DNA of 64,000 nt from Anaspis maculata. Lineage: Eukaryota; Arthropoda; Insecta; Coleoptera; Scraptiidae. The stretch spans positions 36,107,745 to 36,171,744 of the forward strand of contig OX421962.1 in assembly GCA_949128115.1 (NCBI GenBank), given 5' to 3'. A program made the position numbers and the translations under genes. This document shows positions 12,355-23,100 of the stretch, piece by piece (position 1 is the stretch's first letter; every line of letters starts with the position of its first letter). The notes beneath the pieces were generated by a model that worked only from the letters and a program-made list of their open reading frames with translations, had not been told where the DNA came from and searched no databases.

Positions 12355-12960
12355 ATTTCATATTGTTTCGTATTTCGCGTACGGGTTTGATTATAATTAT
12401 TTAGACCACCGTTTCAATTCACGCCAACAATTACTTACGCTTGGAAATATCGCGGGTACTACTTCGCTTGTTTCGCACTCGATCGCTTCCAATTCATAAC
12501 TGCTTGTGAGCCGACGATTGATGCCTCATATTGGTCCGACTAATTCATCTCGAATGTTCCATTTGTTCTCCAGCAGTTTCCACAGTGACCCAGCAGCATT
12601 TCCCCGTTCCCTAAGTGGGTAGCGCACCGCATCGCATCGCACATGCCTGTTTCGCACATGCAAGTTTTCGCGGTAAAATTAATAGGTAGCTCACAGCTGA
12701 TCAACCATCCGCATTTTTGTTGGTTCTTTGTTTTTGATGGCGTGAATTGCTGCAATGGAGGCCGTTATTAACATTTCGTGTATAATTCTTCTGTGATCTA
12801 GAGCCGGCGCCTCCGTCAAAATGAACAGATGTGTCTTAATCGAGCGTTGAAGGTTCCATGTTTTTCAGTTACCAAGCCATCACGTATAATTATGCTCTGA
12901 ATGCACCTATTCCCATGCGAGAAATCACTGCGCACATAGATACCTGTGAGCGCATACTCT
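12355..12960 (+). repeat. Decayed LTR related to the solo LTR at 48216
   Basis: The order of landmarks matches the LTR at 48216-48744: TATTTCGCGTACGGGTTTG (12370), CACGCCAACAATT (12420), GATCGCTTCCAATTCA (12481), CTCGAATGTT (12548), CCACAGTGACCC (12579), then AGATGTGTCTTA (12826). Clean TG/CA ends and target duplications are not evident, so this is an old degraded copy. The 60-99 codon ORFs on either strand are not supported as genes. Confidence 0.6.
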
Positions 12961-13479
12961 CGCTAGTACAAACGACTACTACAAAATGCTTGTTCTGGGT
13001 TCACAAATATGCTTCTTCAATGATCATTTGTGGAAGTTCAGGAACAACTAAAATGGCAACAGCGCTTAAAACAACAAGACATGCGCCAACTGTCACTTGT
13101 GACAATTATGAGGTTTATTGTTCTATCAGAAATCTCAAACTAAGTCAGAGTCAATGAGAAGCGTCCAAATCAGTTTGCGAACTGTATTTCTCGATTCTTA
13201 TTGGCTCTGACTAGTTTGGAACCTCTTGATGGAACAAACCTATTATCACACTTCTCGTTTCTACTTGCGACTTACATTTCATTTGCTCATGTTTTGATGA
13301 AGGAACACAACTTGTTGAAAGTGACTGTACCGAGAAAGGAAGTTCAAAGAAGCTACGAAGAGATGCATTCACGGTATGTGTAAAAATGACAGCCAGGAAC
13401 CAGTAGTTGGTCAGGCGGCTAGACAGAGCATGCAGCGTTGCCATCGAGGTTGCCATTCAACTGACAGGTGTACGGAAGT
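12961..13479. other. Intergenic, no supported gene
   Basis: Contains short overlapping ORFs on both strands (about 80 codons) without recognisable domains, start context or splice support. I see nothing else. Confidence 0.4.
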
Positions 13480-16400
13480 TTTCAAAATCGATCCGCTTAC
13501 GATCGATCCGACTAAAATTGCGACTAAAATTAAAATCGAGTTATAAATCGCACTTAAGCATATTCACCTCGCCAATTTATAACTCGATCGCAACGATCGC
13601 ATCGATCGGAAGCAAGGCTGATGGAGGGAGGGAACTTAGGGTGCAGTGCAGTGGCGTAACTAGCCCATTTGAACAAACAGGCACCTATACAGACCAAGAA
13701 GGCGCCGCAAGTGAACATTTTTCGGGAAAATAATTATAATTAATGTATGTTCGTGTGAATTGTAAACGTTGAAAAGGCACCGTTGTGGTCAAATATTTGT
13801 ACAGGTGGGTGTGAGTACCCGGCTGACCTCCCCTTAGTTGCGTCACTGCTCACCCGTCAGCTTGTCGCTAAAAGTCCCCAGAAAATCCACTAACAACACT
13901 GCTAATCAACAAGACTACTGTTGCTCATTTTCGCTAATCTTGATATTATCTTGAATTTCATTGGTCGATCGTAAGGATCGGATCGCAAGAGTTGGATATT
14001 GGCCAACTTCTTAAAATCCTTAAAATCGTTGCGATTAGGCATTTCCATTGACGTCACAGCAGTGTTGCCAACTGTCCAGAATTGCCCGCCAAATTTGAAC
14101 CAAATAATGTTCGGGAACAACCGAACTACAGGGCGCTTATGGAATTCCAGTTTCTGCATTTTTTTCCTCGGCTACTTTTTTGAGTTTGAGTTTGAAACTT
14201 TTGTATCAAGTTCAAAGCAATGTCCTTAATGCGCCTGCAAAATAAGTTCTCGTGGAAAAGTGTGTTTTTTTGTGAAAAAGCAAGCCAAACATGTTAGGTT
14301 AACTGCACAGGGTACTGGTGAAAATTCATATTTTCCGACAAAATTGGGCATGAACTTTGCCACCAAACCTCACCTGAATGTTGGGGTTTACGTTCCTGGC
14401 ATTGCTGGAGTGATATGCCTTGTGTGGGGCTAGGTATGTACCTCTTCGGTTTGTGCTTCCCAATCACCCAAATACTTGAGGCTCAGCTTTTACTGCTGGA
14501 TTAAAGAAACAAACAATAGTTTTTGTTTATATTTTATATTTTCAAAGTGCAGGAATGTCTTCACTTCGGTTGTAGAATATGGACAGAGGCAAAACATGGA
14601 AGTTTAACTCGAACAGCTGTTCGGCCACCGAAGATGTATTCGGTCACCGGAGCCCTCCTTGACAGAAGTTTTACACCTGATTTAACGATATTGAATTTTC
14701 AACTGCAACTTGATTGTGTCAAGACACATTTCTTAAAAATACAAATATTTATTGTTCTATTGAGGATTCTAGGCTCCAAATTGTGGTCGACGTAGCAATT
14801 CCTCAGTCCGTAGATTTTCCCATTTTTAGATTGCCGAAGGCCACAATTCTTGACACAGGCACTTCCTGAAACTAGATAGGCTTAGCAACAGATAATTTTG
14901 TGCAAACATCATAACTGTATTACAGCAATTTAGTAAAGGTGGGTTCAGTCAGCTTATTTAGTCGCTGTTTTAGTTTTAGTCGTTGTCGTAACAGAGAAGA
15001 GCGTTCATACAGCAAGATTTAGTCGTAAGAATTGACCAATAGGAGCTCGAATGATACTGCGCGAACCTTCATCTTCATACGGTCCGTGTTCATAATGGGT
15101 AGTATTAATATAAAAACTCGTAAAAAAAATAAGCATAAATGAGTATTTGCTTACATTTATGAGGAGTGCAACTCCTCTGAAATTGAAGCAAATGCTTATG
15201 CTATTTTTTTTATTGATACATACAACCCCATTACCATCACCATCCATGCTCATACCTTATACCGGTAATTACGCAACCTGCAAGTCGGCATCTTACGACA
15301 AAGTTCGGAATTCTTACGACTAAAATTAAAACTTAAACTCTGTATGAACGCCGCGCATATGACGCGTGCTTTCTACTTTCAAATTTACGACAACGACTAC
15401 GACTAAAACTAAAACCTAGCTGACTGAACCCACCTTTACTCATCCTAATTGTTATCGGTACAACCTCCGTATATTTTTTCAAGTGTATTCCTTCCTTCTT
15501 TCCTCCTTTCCATTTCTTGGCGCTTTGGGATACATTCTGTGATGCCTCGTACTTCCACGAGCCCCAGCGTTTCGAGAAAACCATGAATTTCTCATTTTTT
15601 CCTCAAAAAAAAGATTCAACCACTCCAAACTCCAACCCAACGTTCACGTTCATTGAGCCCTCTACATCTCTAGTCATGCTTTCTCCATTGCTTTCACAAG
15701 CCTAGATGTTTGAATTGACAATAGTTTCCATGTTCTACTTCACTGTAGTTGTAATACTTGCTGTGATATAAGCACATGTGAACCAGATGGGATCGGCTCC
15801 GAGTATCTTCATCTTCTGTTGACCAAATCGTACACCTGACTTGACAATCTTAAATGTTCAGTTGATGGCTTCATCGCGGCAAGACACATTGCTTAAAAAA
15901 TCCTGAAATTTCTTCTTGTAAGCAGGATTTGAGGTAACATTGTGGTCAACTTAGAAATTCTTTGGTCGCTGGATTTTCCCATTTCACGATCGCCACAGGT
16001 CACAGTTTTTGCCACAGCCATACTTTCTGAAATCAGAAGGACGCTTAGTAATGGATAATTTGTAAAATCATCTCACATTTATTCTGTATTCTAACAATTT
16101 AGTCACTTTTTTATTTTATCGGCAGGCATATAAACTGGCATATTTTCTCCTTCCCAGATGTCTTTGAGTCGCATTTCTTGGCACTTTGAGATACTTCCTG
16201 AGATGCTCTTTCCTTCCAGGAATCTAGTTTTCCGAAAAAGCCACGGATTTCTTTTTTTTTTTCGACGAAAATGATTTAAGCACTCCACCAAACTTTCTTG
16301 TTTATTGAGCTATTTGGGGCAGAACATCTCCAACTATCAGTATTGATCAAAGCGCCAGAGTTTCGTGAACAATTATCACGCACAAACTTGCTTCCTACTG

Positions 16401-16690
16401 TATCCAAAATCTCAAAAAAATACTTTTTTTACAATCATAACAACGCGGTTTGTTCCCTAACACTTTTTTGACGTTATAAATTCAACTAGGTTGGCAACAC
16501 TGACGAGCTCGTGACGTCATGTGGAAATGCCTAATTGCGGCTTGCGATTAAAATTGGGTTATAAAAGGTATAGAGGAAATCGTATCTTTGAACTTCGTTA
16601 AAATTGCGATTAAAATTGCGACTAAAATTAAAATCGAGTTATAAATCGCACTTTAAACATATATGTATAGACACATACAATAAATATCAT
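13480..16690. repeat. Composite repeat cluster with CGACTAAAATTAAAATCGAG motif and an internal duplication
   Basis: The motif CGACTAAAATTAAAATCGAG followed by TTATAAATCGCACTT occurs at about 13520 and again near 16618. GGCATTTCCATTGACGTCAC with GTTGGCAAC at 14038-14075 reappears inverted near 16490-16530. Inside, about 14600-14930 and 15780-16105 are diverged direct copies (shared TTGACAGAAG/TTGACC, CACCTGA, AAGACACATT, CGCTGGATTTTCCCATTT-like order). A separate foldback at 14932-15440 separates them. No gene is supported within. Confidence 0.55.
14932..15440. mobile_element. Foldback MITE, family AGGTGSGTTCAGTCAGCT (copy 1)
   Basis: Left end AGTAAAGGTGGGTTCAGTCA is mirrored at the right by CTGAACCCACCTTTACT. 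The arms continue with GTTTTAGTTTTAGTCGTTGT on the left and ACGACTAAAACTAAAAC on the right. A second, shorter member lies at 34504-34670, with GTGCGTTCAGTCAGCTTATT at its left end. It is nested inside the composite repeat, and no transposase is encoded. Confidence 0.75.
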
Positions 16691-17730
16691 TATTGTTTCG
16701 TTGTCATCCTGGAAACCCTTTGTAAGCTGATTGTCAAAAAAATTATTAATAATGCTCTAAAACTGCGGTGAAGTGATAGGGAAATATACCTAGTTGCCAA
16801 ATCTTACCTGAGATGAAATAGCCATTTATGCAAAAAAAAAACGAAAGTAGAAGAACAATTGTAGGTACCTATCAACACGTAAGGAATAGGTAAGACCAAT
16901 ATGATTATTTCACTAATTTTAAAGTTTAAGACACATGGACAAAGCAAGTCCAAAATTAGGTACTATTAATTATTGACCGATTTTCCTCCATTGTCGTCGG
17001 TATCGAGCCGAAATATATAAGAATTCGACTAACGAAAGAATTGACTCGGTATGTTTAACCGTCCGAAATATATGAAATATTCAAAAAACCGAAAAAAAAC
17101 ACGAAAAAAGCAATCATATAATAGCCTCCTGTACACCGGATGACAAGGCGAACAAGTCAGTGCAAAAAATTATCCGAACAACACGTGAAACTGAACAGCC
17201 CACGTGATGTTCAACAGAAAAATTGATTGCGCAGTAGATTGAACCACTGCGCATATGTCTTTATAATCCATACACGTGTGTGGGTAACTTAAAACCACGT
17301 GACAAATCTTATTTGCCTATGTGCCTGGTAAATACCCCCTGACTTTGTTTTCCATCAGAAATACATATCAAAATTCACGTTACGGTTTAAAAAAATATGT
17401 AAGTAGATAGGATTCAGGCACGGTGGCCCCAGGAATTTCCTAATCCAGCCTTGGCTCTATGGTGTTGGTGTCAAGTGCTTTTGTTTTTGTTGGTTGGTAT
17501 TCATGATATTTAGGGGAGTGGCCAGGGCAACACTGATGAGAGCATCCAACCCTCTCCCCACCCCATTAATCAAATCCCATCTTAAATAGCCCGCCGCCCT
17601 TTTCATAGGAACCTGTCTTCGTTTAGCAAGGAAGCAATAAGCTACGAGTCATCTAAGCGTGGTTCCACGTGGTGTTAGCAAAAGTGTAAAGTTTATTGTG
17701 AAGCTGTGTCTACTTGACTTATTTTCAAAG
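16691..17730. other. Intergenic / possible promoter region with CACGTG cluster
   Basis: No coding gene. The last 200 bp contain an A/T-rich TTAAATAG near 17581, followed by a plausible 5' leader that ends at the ATGTCG/GTAAGT candidate exon. Four CACGTG hexamers lie within 120 bp (17182, 17201, 17273, 17296) and a fifth at 17666. Confidence 0.4.
17182..17301. promoter_or_regulatory. Cluster of four CACGTG E-boxes
   Basis: CACGTG occurs at 17182-17187, 17201-17206, 17273-17278 and 17296-17301; further copies are at 17666, 18699 and 18720. The canonical CACGTG E-box is bound by bHLH factors such as Clock/Cycle, USF, Myc/Max and MITF. Random expectation in AT-rich DNA is well below one per 4 kb, so clustering is notable. 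Function is inferred only. Confidence 0.35.
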
Positions 17731-17736
17731 ATGTCG
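17731..17736 (+). CDS. Possible first coding exon (Met-Ser), gene unknown
   Basis: The sequence TTTTCAAAG-ATGTCG is followed directly by a strong donor, GTAAGTGTG, at 17737. The preceding about 100 bp look like a 5' leader, and a TTAAATAG lies about 150 bp upstream. A two-codon first exon is typical of many insect genes, but I cannot find the second exon in this window. If real, the Polinton and solo LTR at 18-30 kb would sit in its first intron or downstream. Confidence 0.25.
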
Positions 17737-18045
17737 GTAAGTGTGATAATTTTTCATCTTGTTTTTTTAAATTTAGATATTTTTCACCTGGGCAATTATG
17801 CAGATCCGTTCCAAATGAATACTTAGTACTGTTTACTTAGTAAACAGTTCAACGTACCCACATATCTTATCCATCAGGAGTGGTTCATTCAGAAGCACTT
17901 AAAATCATAGAGAATAAGGGCTGAATTAGGCACTTATGCCCACCAGTTTTGAGTACCTACTACATCTGTATATTTTTCTAAAATCGTAAAACGTGAATTT
18001 TTAAAAGTACATATCTACTTTTGATGGAAAAGAAAGTCAGGATAT

Positions 18046-18625
18046 TGTTACGAGCGGCGATCCCGTGCATACTGGTAAACACGCGACCTTTCTGGACTCT
18101 TCCACAGCCACAGTGTACAAATGTGCGGAGCTCTGGACATTTCTAGAGTAAACTCGATGGCATTGAAATACATGGTGACTCCAACGCTCGATCGAGAAAC
18201 ATCCGTCCATTTTGGCGGAGGAGCCGGTTCTAGAGCACGGCAGAATTATACAGGTGATGTGTGTGATTATTCAGGAGTGGTCTAGAACCGGCGCCTTCGC
18301 CAAAATGGACGGATGTTTCTCGATCGAGCGCTGGAGTCTCCATGCATTTCAATGCCATCGGGTTTACTCTAGAAATGCCAGAGCCCCGCGCCTCCGTTTA
18401 CCAGTACCTAATCGGAGGCATATAAAAAGCACCGTCCAACAGCGCGACAGACAGTATGAATTGGAATGCGAAGTGATAGCGAGCGGATTAAAAGCGAGTA
18501 GTAATCACAGCGATATAAGTAGATGATTGTTGGCGTGTATTTGTTGTAGTACGCAGTAATAAACAGTGCGTGTTTTAAAACGATCGTCTCAATTATATTT
18601 GAACCCGTACGCAAAATTCGTAACA
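18046..18625 (-). mobile_element. Solo LTR with ATAT target duplication, internal palindrome
   Basis: Starts TGTTACGAGCG and ends TTCGTAACA (TG...CA); the direct repeat ATAT flanks it at 18042-18045 and 18626-18629. Compared with the LTR at 48216-48744 it is in reverse orientation: near its 3' end it holds AAAACGATCGTCTCAATTAT, complementary to the start of that copy. Between about 18120 and 18385 the LTR contains its own palindrome (GCTCGATCGAGAAACATCCG mirrored at 18300-18340). A 4-bp duplication fits a Ty3/Gypsy-type element. No internal coding region remains. Confidence 0.75.
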
Positions 18626-18744
18626 ATATAAAAGAACGATTCCGAATCAGTGATAGGTTGTAGGGTATTCACCAGTCGGGTAGGTTAATAAAATTTGCCA
18701 CGTGGTTTTGATTTTCCGACACGTGTGCAGATTATGAAGCCATG

Positions 18745-19185
18745 AGTAGGTATGGCGGCAGTTGAGGCAGACGTTTCTAGGGACTTTTATCTGGTGACTT
18801 TTGGTTGGCAACACTGAATCTAGTGACTTTTTGGACAGGTCGTTAAGCATTGGATCTGTATTACCGGCATTTGACAGGTGGCGCGGGAAATTCGAAAAGT
18901 AGTTGGTTTAGCTGGTGACTTTTGATTATCATCACTGAATCTAGTTACTTTTTGAATAGTCATCAGGCATTGGATCTCTGTATCACCGGAATTTGACATG
19001 TGGCGGATTTTAACGTGCGGAGGAATTTGAAAAGTACATGGAATTTCGATTTGACAGGTCAGGTCACAGATTTGTTTGACAGGAGACATTTGTTGGATCA
19101 AAAGCGCGGGATATTTGGATTCCCCATACCTACCGAAGCACTCCTCTAACCCTTGCAACTCTCAAGTGTTTTGGTTTCAATAATT
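18745..19185 (+). repeat. Left terminal inverted repeat of the Polinton
   Basis: Matches the reverse complement of 29589-30030. Reading base by base I find no difference in the outer about 300 bp, and four substitutions plus a one-base gap further in (first at 19047). The TIR contains an internal direct duplication of about 100 bp: GGTGACTTTTGGTTGGCAAC...TTTGACAGGTGGCG (from about 18787) and GGTGACTTTTGATTATCATC...TTTGACATGTGGCG (from about 18914). Confidence 0.92.
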
Positions 19186-19299
19186 ATTTTTGCCATATAA
19201 ACACAAGCAAGTAGAACCATTTTATTGACATAGCATTCAACTACACTAGTTACATAGACAATAGTTACTTACTGTTTACGGTAACGCCTAAACATCATG

Positions 19300-20134
19300 A
19301 TTTATTCATAGGTGGATTTACATATATGCCTACATAGACAAATACATGAAATTTAAAATAAAGCACAATCAGGTGATCATAAAAATGTTTACATCGTTGA
19401 TTATACAAACATTCTCCCGAAATCGAAGTATATTTAATACAATTTCTTAGCTGATGCCCATATACAAATGCATGAAATTTAAAATAAGGCACAAACAAGT
19501 GATCATGAACGAATTTACATAGTTGATTATACATAGATAGTAGGATACATACATACGAACATAAAGTCGAAGTAAGTACATTCTAACGATTTCTTAGTTG
19601 ATTACATAAGCAATTACCTACGTGAAATTTAAACAGGGCATAAACAGGTGAGCATGAACGATTTTTCATAGCTATGTATACAGACATTACGTACCTAAAA
19701 TCGAAGTACATACAATACAATTCCTCAGTTGCTCACATAGACAATTACATGAAGTTTTAAATAAGATCAAACTGATGATAATGAGTGATTTTTCATAGCT
19801 GATTACACAAACATTAATCACTTAAAATTGAAGTACATTCATTACAATTTTTTTTTTGTTGATTACCATATTACAATTACTTGAAATTTGAAATGAGGCA
19901 CAAACAGATGATTATAAGCGAATTTACAGGGTTGATTATACAAATATCAGTTACCTTAAATCGAGGTACATTTTTTTTTTTTAAATACAATTTCTCAGTT
20001 GTTTATCATAGACAGTCACATAAAAATCAAAATAATACACCAACAGGAGATCATGAACAAATTTACGTTGTTGATTATAGTTAGTCACAAACATTGATTA
20101 CCCAAAGTCGAAGCACCTTCAACACAATTTCTTA
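19300..20134. repeat. About 130-bp tandem repeat array beside the left TIR
   Basis: Roughly six diverged units of 130-150 bp. Each carries ATGAAATTTAAAATAAGGCA-like, GGTGATCATGAACGAATTTAC-like, TTGATTATACAAACATT-like and ATCGAAGTACAT...ACAATTTCTTAG-like segments in that order. Unit ends fall near 19450, 19600, 19730, 19860, 20000 and 20134. The last unit overlaps the final codons of the polymerase gene. Confidence 0.75.
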
Positions 20135-23100
20135 TGGCCATAAGGGTAAGAGTCATGATCTGAAAATTTTCTCTTGTTTGATGTCGGCTTGAAAATTTTG
20201 GTTTCAGATGTGGTGACAACCTGATGTTCGGCAGTTCTTCTGATGTGTTCGTCGCGAAGCAGAATGTAGGAATCATCATCATTATCGGACAAAATTAACT
20301 CTTTCATTGAGTCAAAATTGAGTAGCTTCGAATTCTTATAGCTCAGTTTGATTCCTTTCACTTTGCAAACGACGTCACTTCCATTCTCGGGTGTTGGGGA
20401 TACCTTGAAAAGGTAACTTTTCGGACCACCACAGATGAACTCACTGATATAGGCATCAGGGCCAAACTCCTCCAGTTCATTGGTCATATCGCCGATGAAT
20501 TTGCCCGTTGGTGGCTCCCATTCACCAACACGGGACACAAAGATGACAGAATCTGTGTCGTAATACAAAACGCGTTCATTCAATTGTTCCAGATGAGAAT
20601 ACAGCTTGAGCCTAGCCTGGGCCGTGGTGTAGGCAGCAATTCCAACATTCACGGTAGGTAGTGTTTCGGAGGCTTCTGCTTTGTATTGCCAATTAATCAC
20701 CAGTGTATATTCATTGACTATCAGAACATTATTGACATCGATAGCCGGATCCGACATCATCTCCAAAAATTCAGCTGGTCGATTAATGATAGATGTTTTC
20801 GGCTGATTTTCTCGTTGACCAAATTTACCCCAAAAACTATTGAGAATTAGTTTGGCAATACAGCGAAGCCCCGGGTTCTTGGAAATCTCAGCAAAGTCCA
20901 GCTGTATGCCCTCGTTCTGGAGAAAGTCTTCGATGTACGTTTCTTTTTCTTCTTGCGAGGAGCACTGTGACGGCCAACCGGAAGCTTGTTGTTTCATCTT
21001 GAGAAAGCGATTCATTATGGTTGTGAACATCCCACCGGTACTTGTCAATTTGTCATATTGATCAATCTGATACTTCCAAATTTCGTGGATAGTGATGATT
21101 TCATAACCCTTCTCCAACGCTTTCAGTATCTCGTCCATCACCCAGGTACCTTGCAGAGCTCTTTGTTCCTTGTTATGCGTACACGTTCCCTGGTTCAATT
21201 CCTCTCCACAGGTACGACATAATACAAACATGAGTTTTCCGTTTTGCTTGAGGGGTAGTACGGGATGAAACAAATTGCGCGGTGGTAAGACTGTACACTT
21301 GATGAGGCCATTAGTGTCCGTCAAATTCAGTTGGGAGCAATCTTCATGTCCAATAAACAATTCTGGATGTCCAATAGGAAATTTACCATTTTTACAGACC
21401 CATGGGTAGAGGGAGCACACGTCCACATATCTGATTTTCTCACCAGGTTTGCATTTGTAATACGTTCGGGTGTTGCCGGTTCGTCCACCAAAAAATGCAT
21501 CTCTCGGATTGAGCGGTATATTCAGCAAAACTGGATGAGAATTCAGGTATGTCATTTCGCAATCGTGCTTCATTTCATTCTCGAATTCACACTGCCATTT
21601 TTCCACAACCTCGAATCCAAATCCGCGAAGGCGATCAGATTTACTGACAGTTGTTTCATATCGTCTGTCCAATGTATCCAAAGGATCATCGTGTAAGGGC
21701 TGATTTCTTTTACTTGTGAGGCAACTTGGATGACCGTGAAAATAACAGCCATGGAATTCGAAAACTTGGTTTTTTTCAGCACAATACCCGTCCACTTTAA
21801 CTCCTTTCAATGAAATTTCTTTCCCACGTCCGGCATGTAGAATGATAATTTTCCTCTGATCTTCTTCCCAAGTCAACCATTTTAGAGCAGTTGCTGATTG
21901 ATTATCGCACAATCTATAGCCGCCTTTCGGTATAATACCGATAGTGTTTGGTTTTAGGAAATTACGGCGATAAATCAGGTTGCATGTGGACGCTATCGTT
22001 GTTGATTCGATAAAGGGACAAACACGGCATTCATTCAATATCAATGCTCGGAACTTCATGCAGGCCTCTGTCAAAATCTTTACATCACTGATGCAATATT
22101 CAATTAAGTCTTTCTGCATGTCGAACCTATCATGTTTGTGCTCCTCATACCATCTCAAAAATTCTTCACGGGCCTCCTGCTTCATGCTGTCAGCATCATA
22201 GAATTCAACCGAGGGAAGTTGACCAAAATAATTTTGATTTTCCAAGGTATTGAATAGATGTGGGAAATATCCTTTCTTGAACTGGGCCGCTGGTAAACCA
22301 AAAGCTTTCGGAAGAGCACTCAGTGGCATGGGAAAATAGTTTAGAGAGTCAATGAATCTCACATTCCCTACTTTCATCAAGATAATTTTGGTTCCCCGCA
22401 TGATCAATTCAGGCTTAAGGACAGTCTCTTCCAACACGTTTTTAAGTATAAACTGATGGTCGAAAGCTTGGCCATTGTGCGCAATCACTACTACATGTTT
22501 GAAAAGTTTGCGTTGGGACATGAGAAAACTCATGAACGTGGCCACAGGGTCTCTCTGTAAGATGTGTCTCCTCACACCACATTTACTGCAAAGGTCAGCT
22601 ACACTCCCGAAGCAGGCCGAGCATCGTTGCTGGAAAACGCACAAGTTCGGAATGTGTAGCCAGTTTTCTCCAAACTTCTGATCCTGTCGAGTTTCGAGAT
22701 CATAAAAGACATATAGGACATCATCGACTTTCGGTGTTCGTGTATCTGGTTGGATGTAACAATAATGTGGTTGAGGCTGATGTTTTAGGCAAGTCCGACA
22801 AAAAAGCTCTCCACAGACGTGTGTTCTTTCAACTCCAATCGTTTTTAGACATGTGAGGCATTTTTTGACCTGTTCACAAATCTTGAGTGTATGATTCTTG
22901 AAACACTTTGAGCCTCTAAATTTTCTGTTACATTTATTGCAAAGTACATCTTCTTCGCGTGGACACGCTGGACTTTCCTGACAGCAAGGACAAGTACCCC
23001 CACACCTATGTTTATTCTTAGTATCGTACGGAATATGACAAGCCTCGCAATAGTAGCTGCAGCAAAATGCCGAAGTCAACGACACAACCACATTAAAGTG

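Noticed and set aside
20840..22681. Plus-strand ORFs of 68-121 codons across the polymerase gene
   Set aside because: Antisense shadows of the long, motif-complete polymerase frame.
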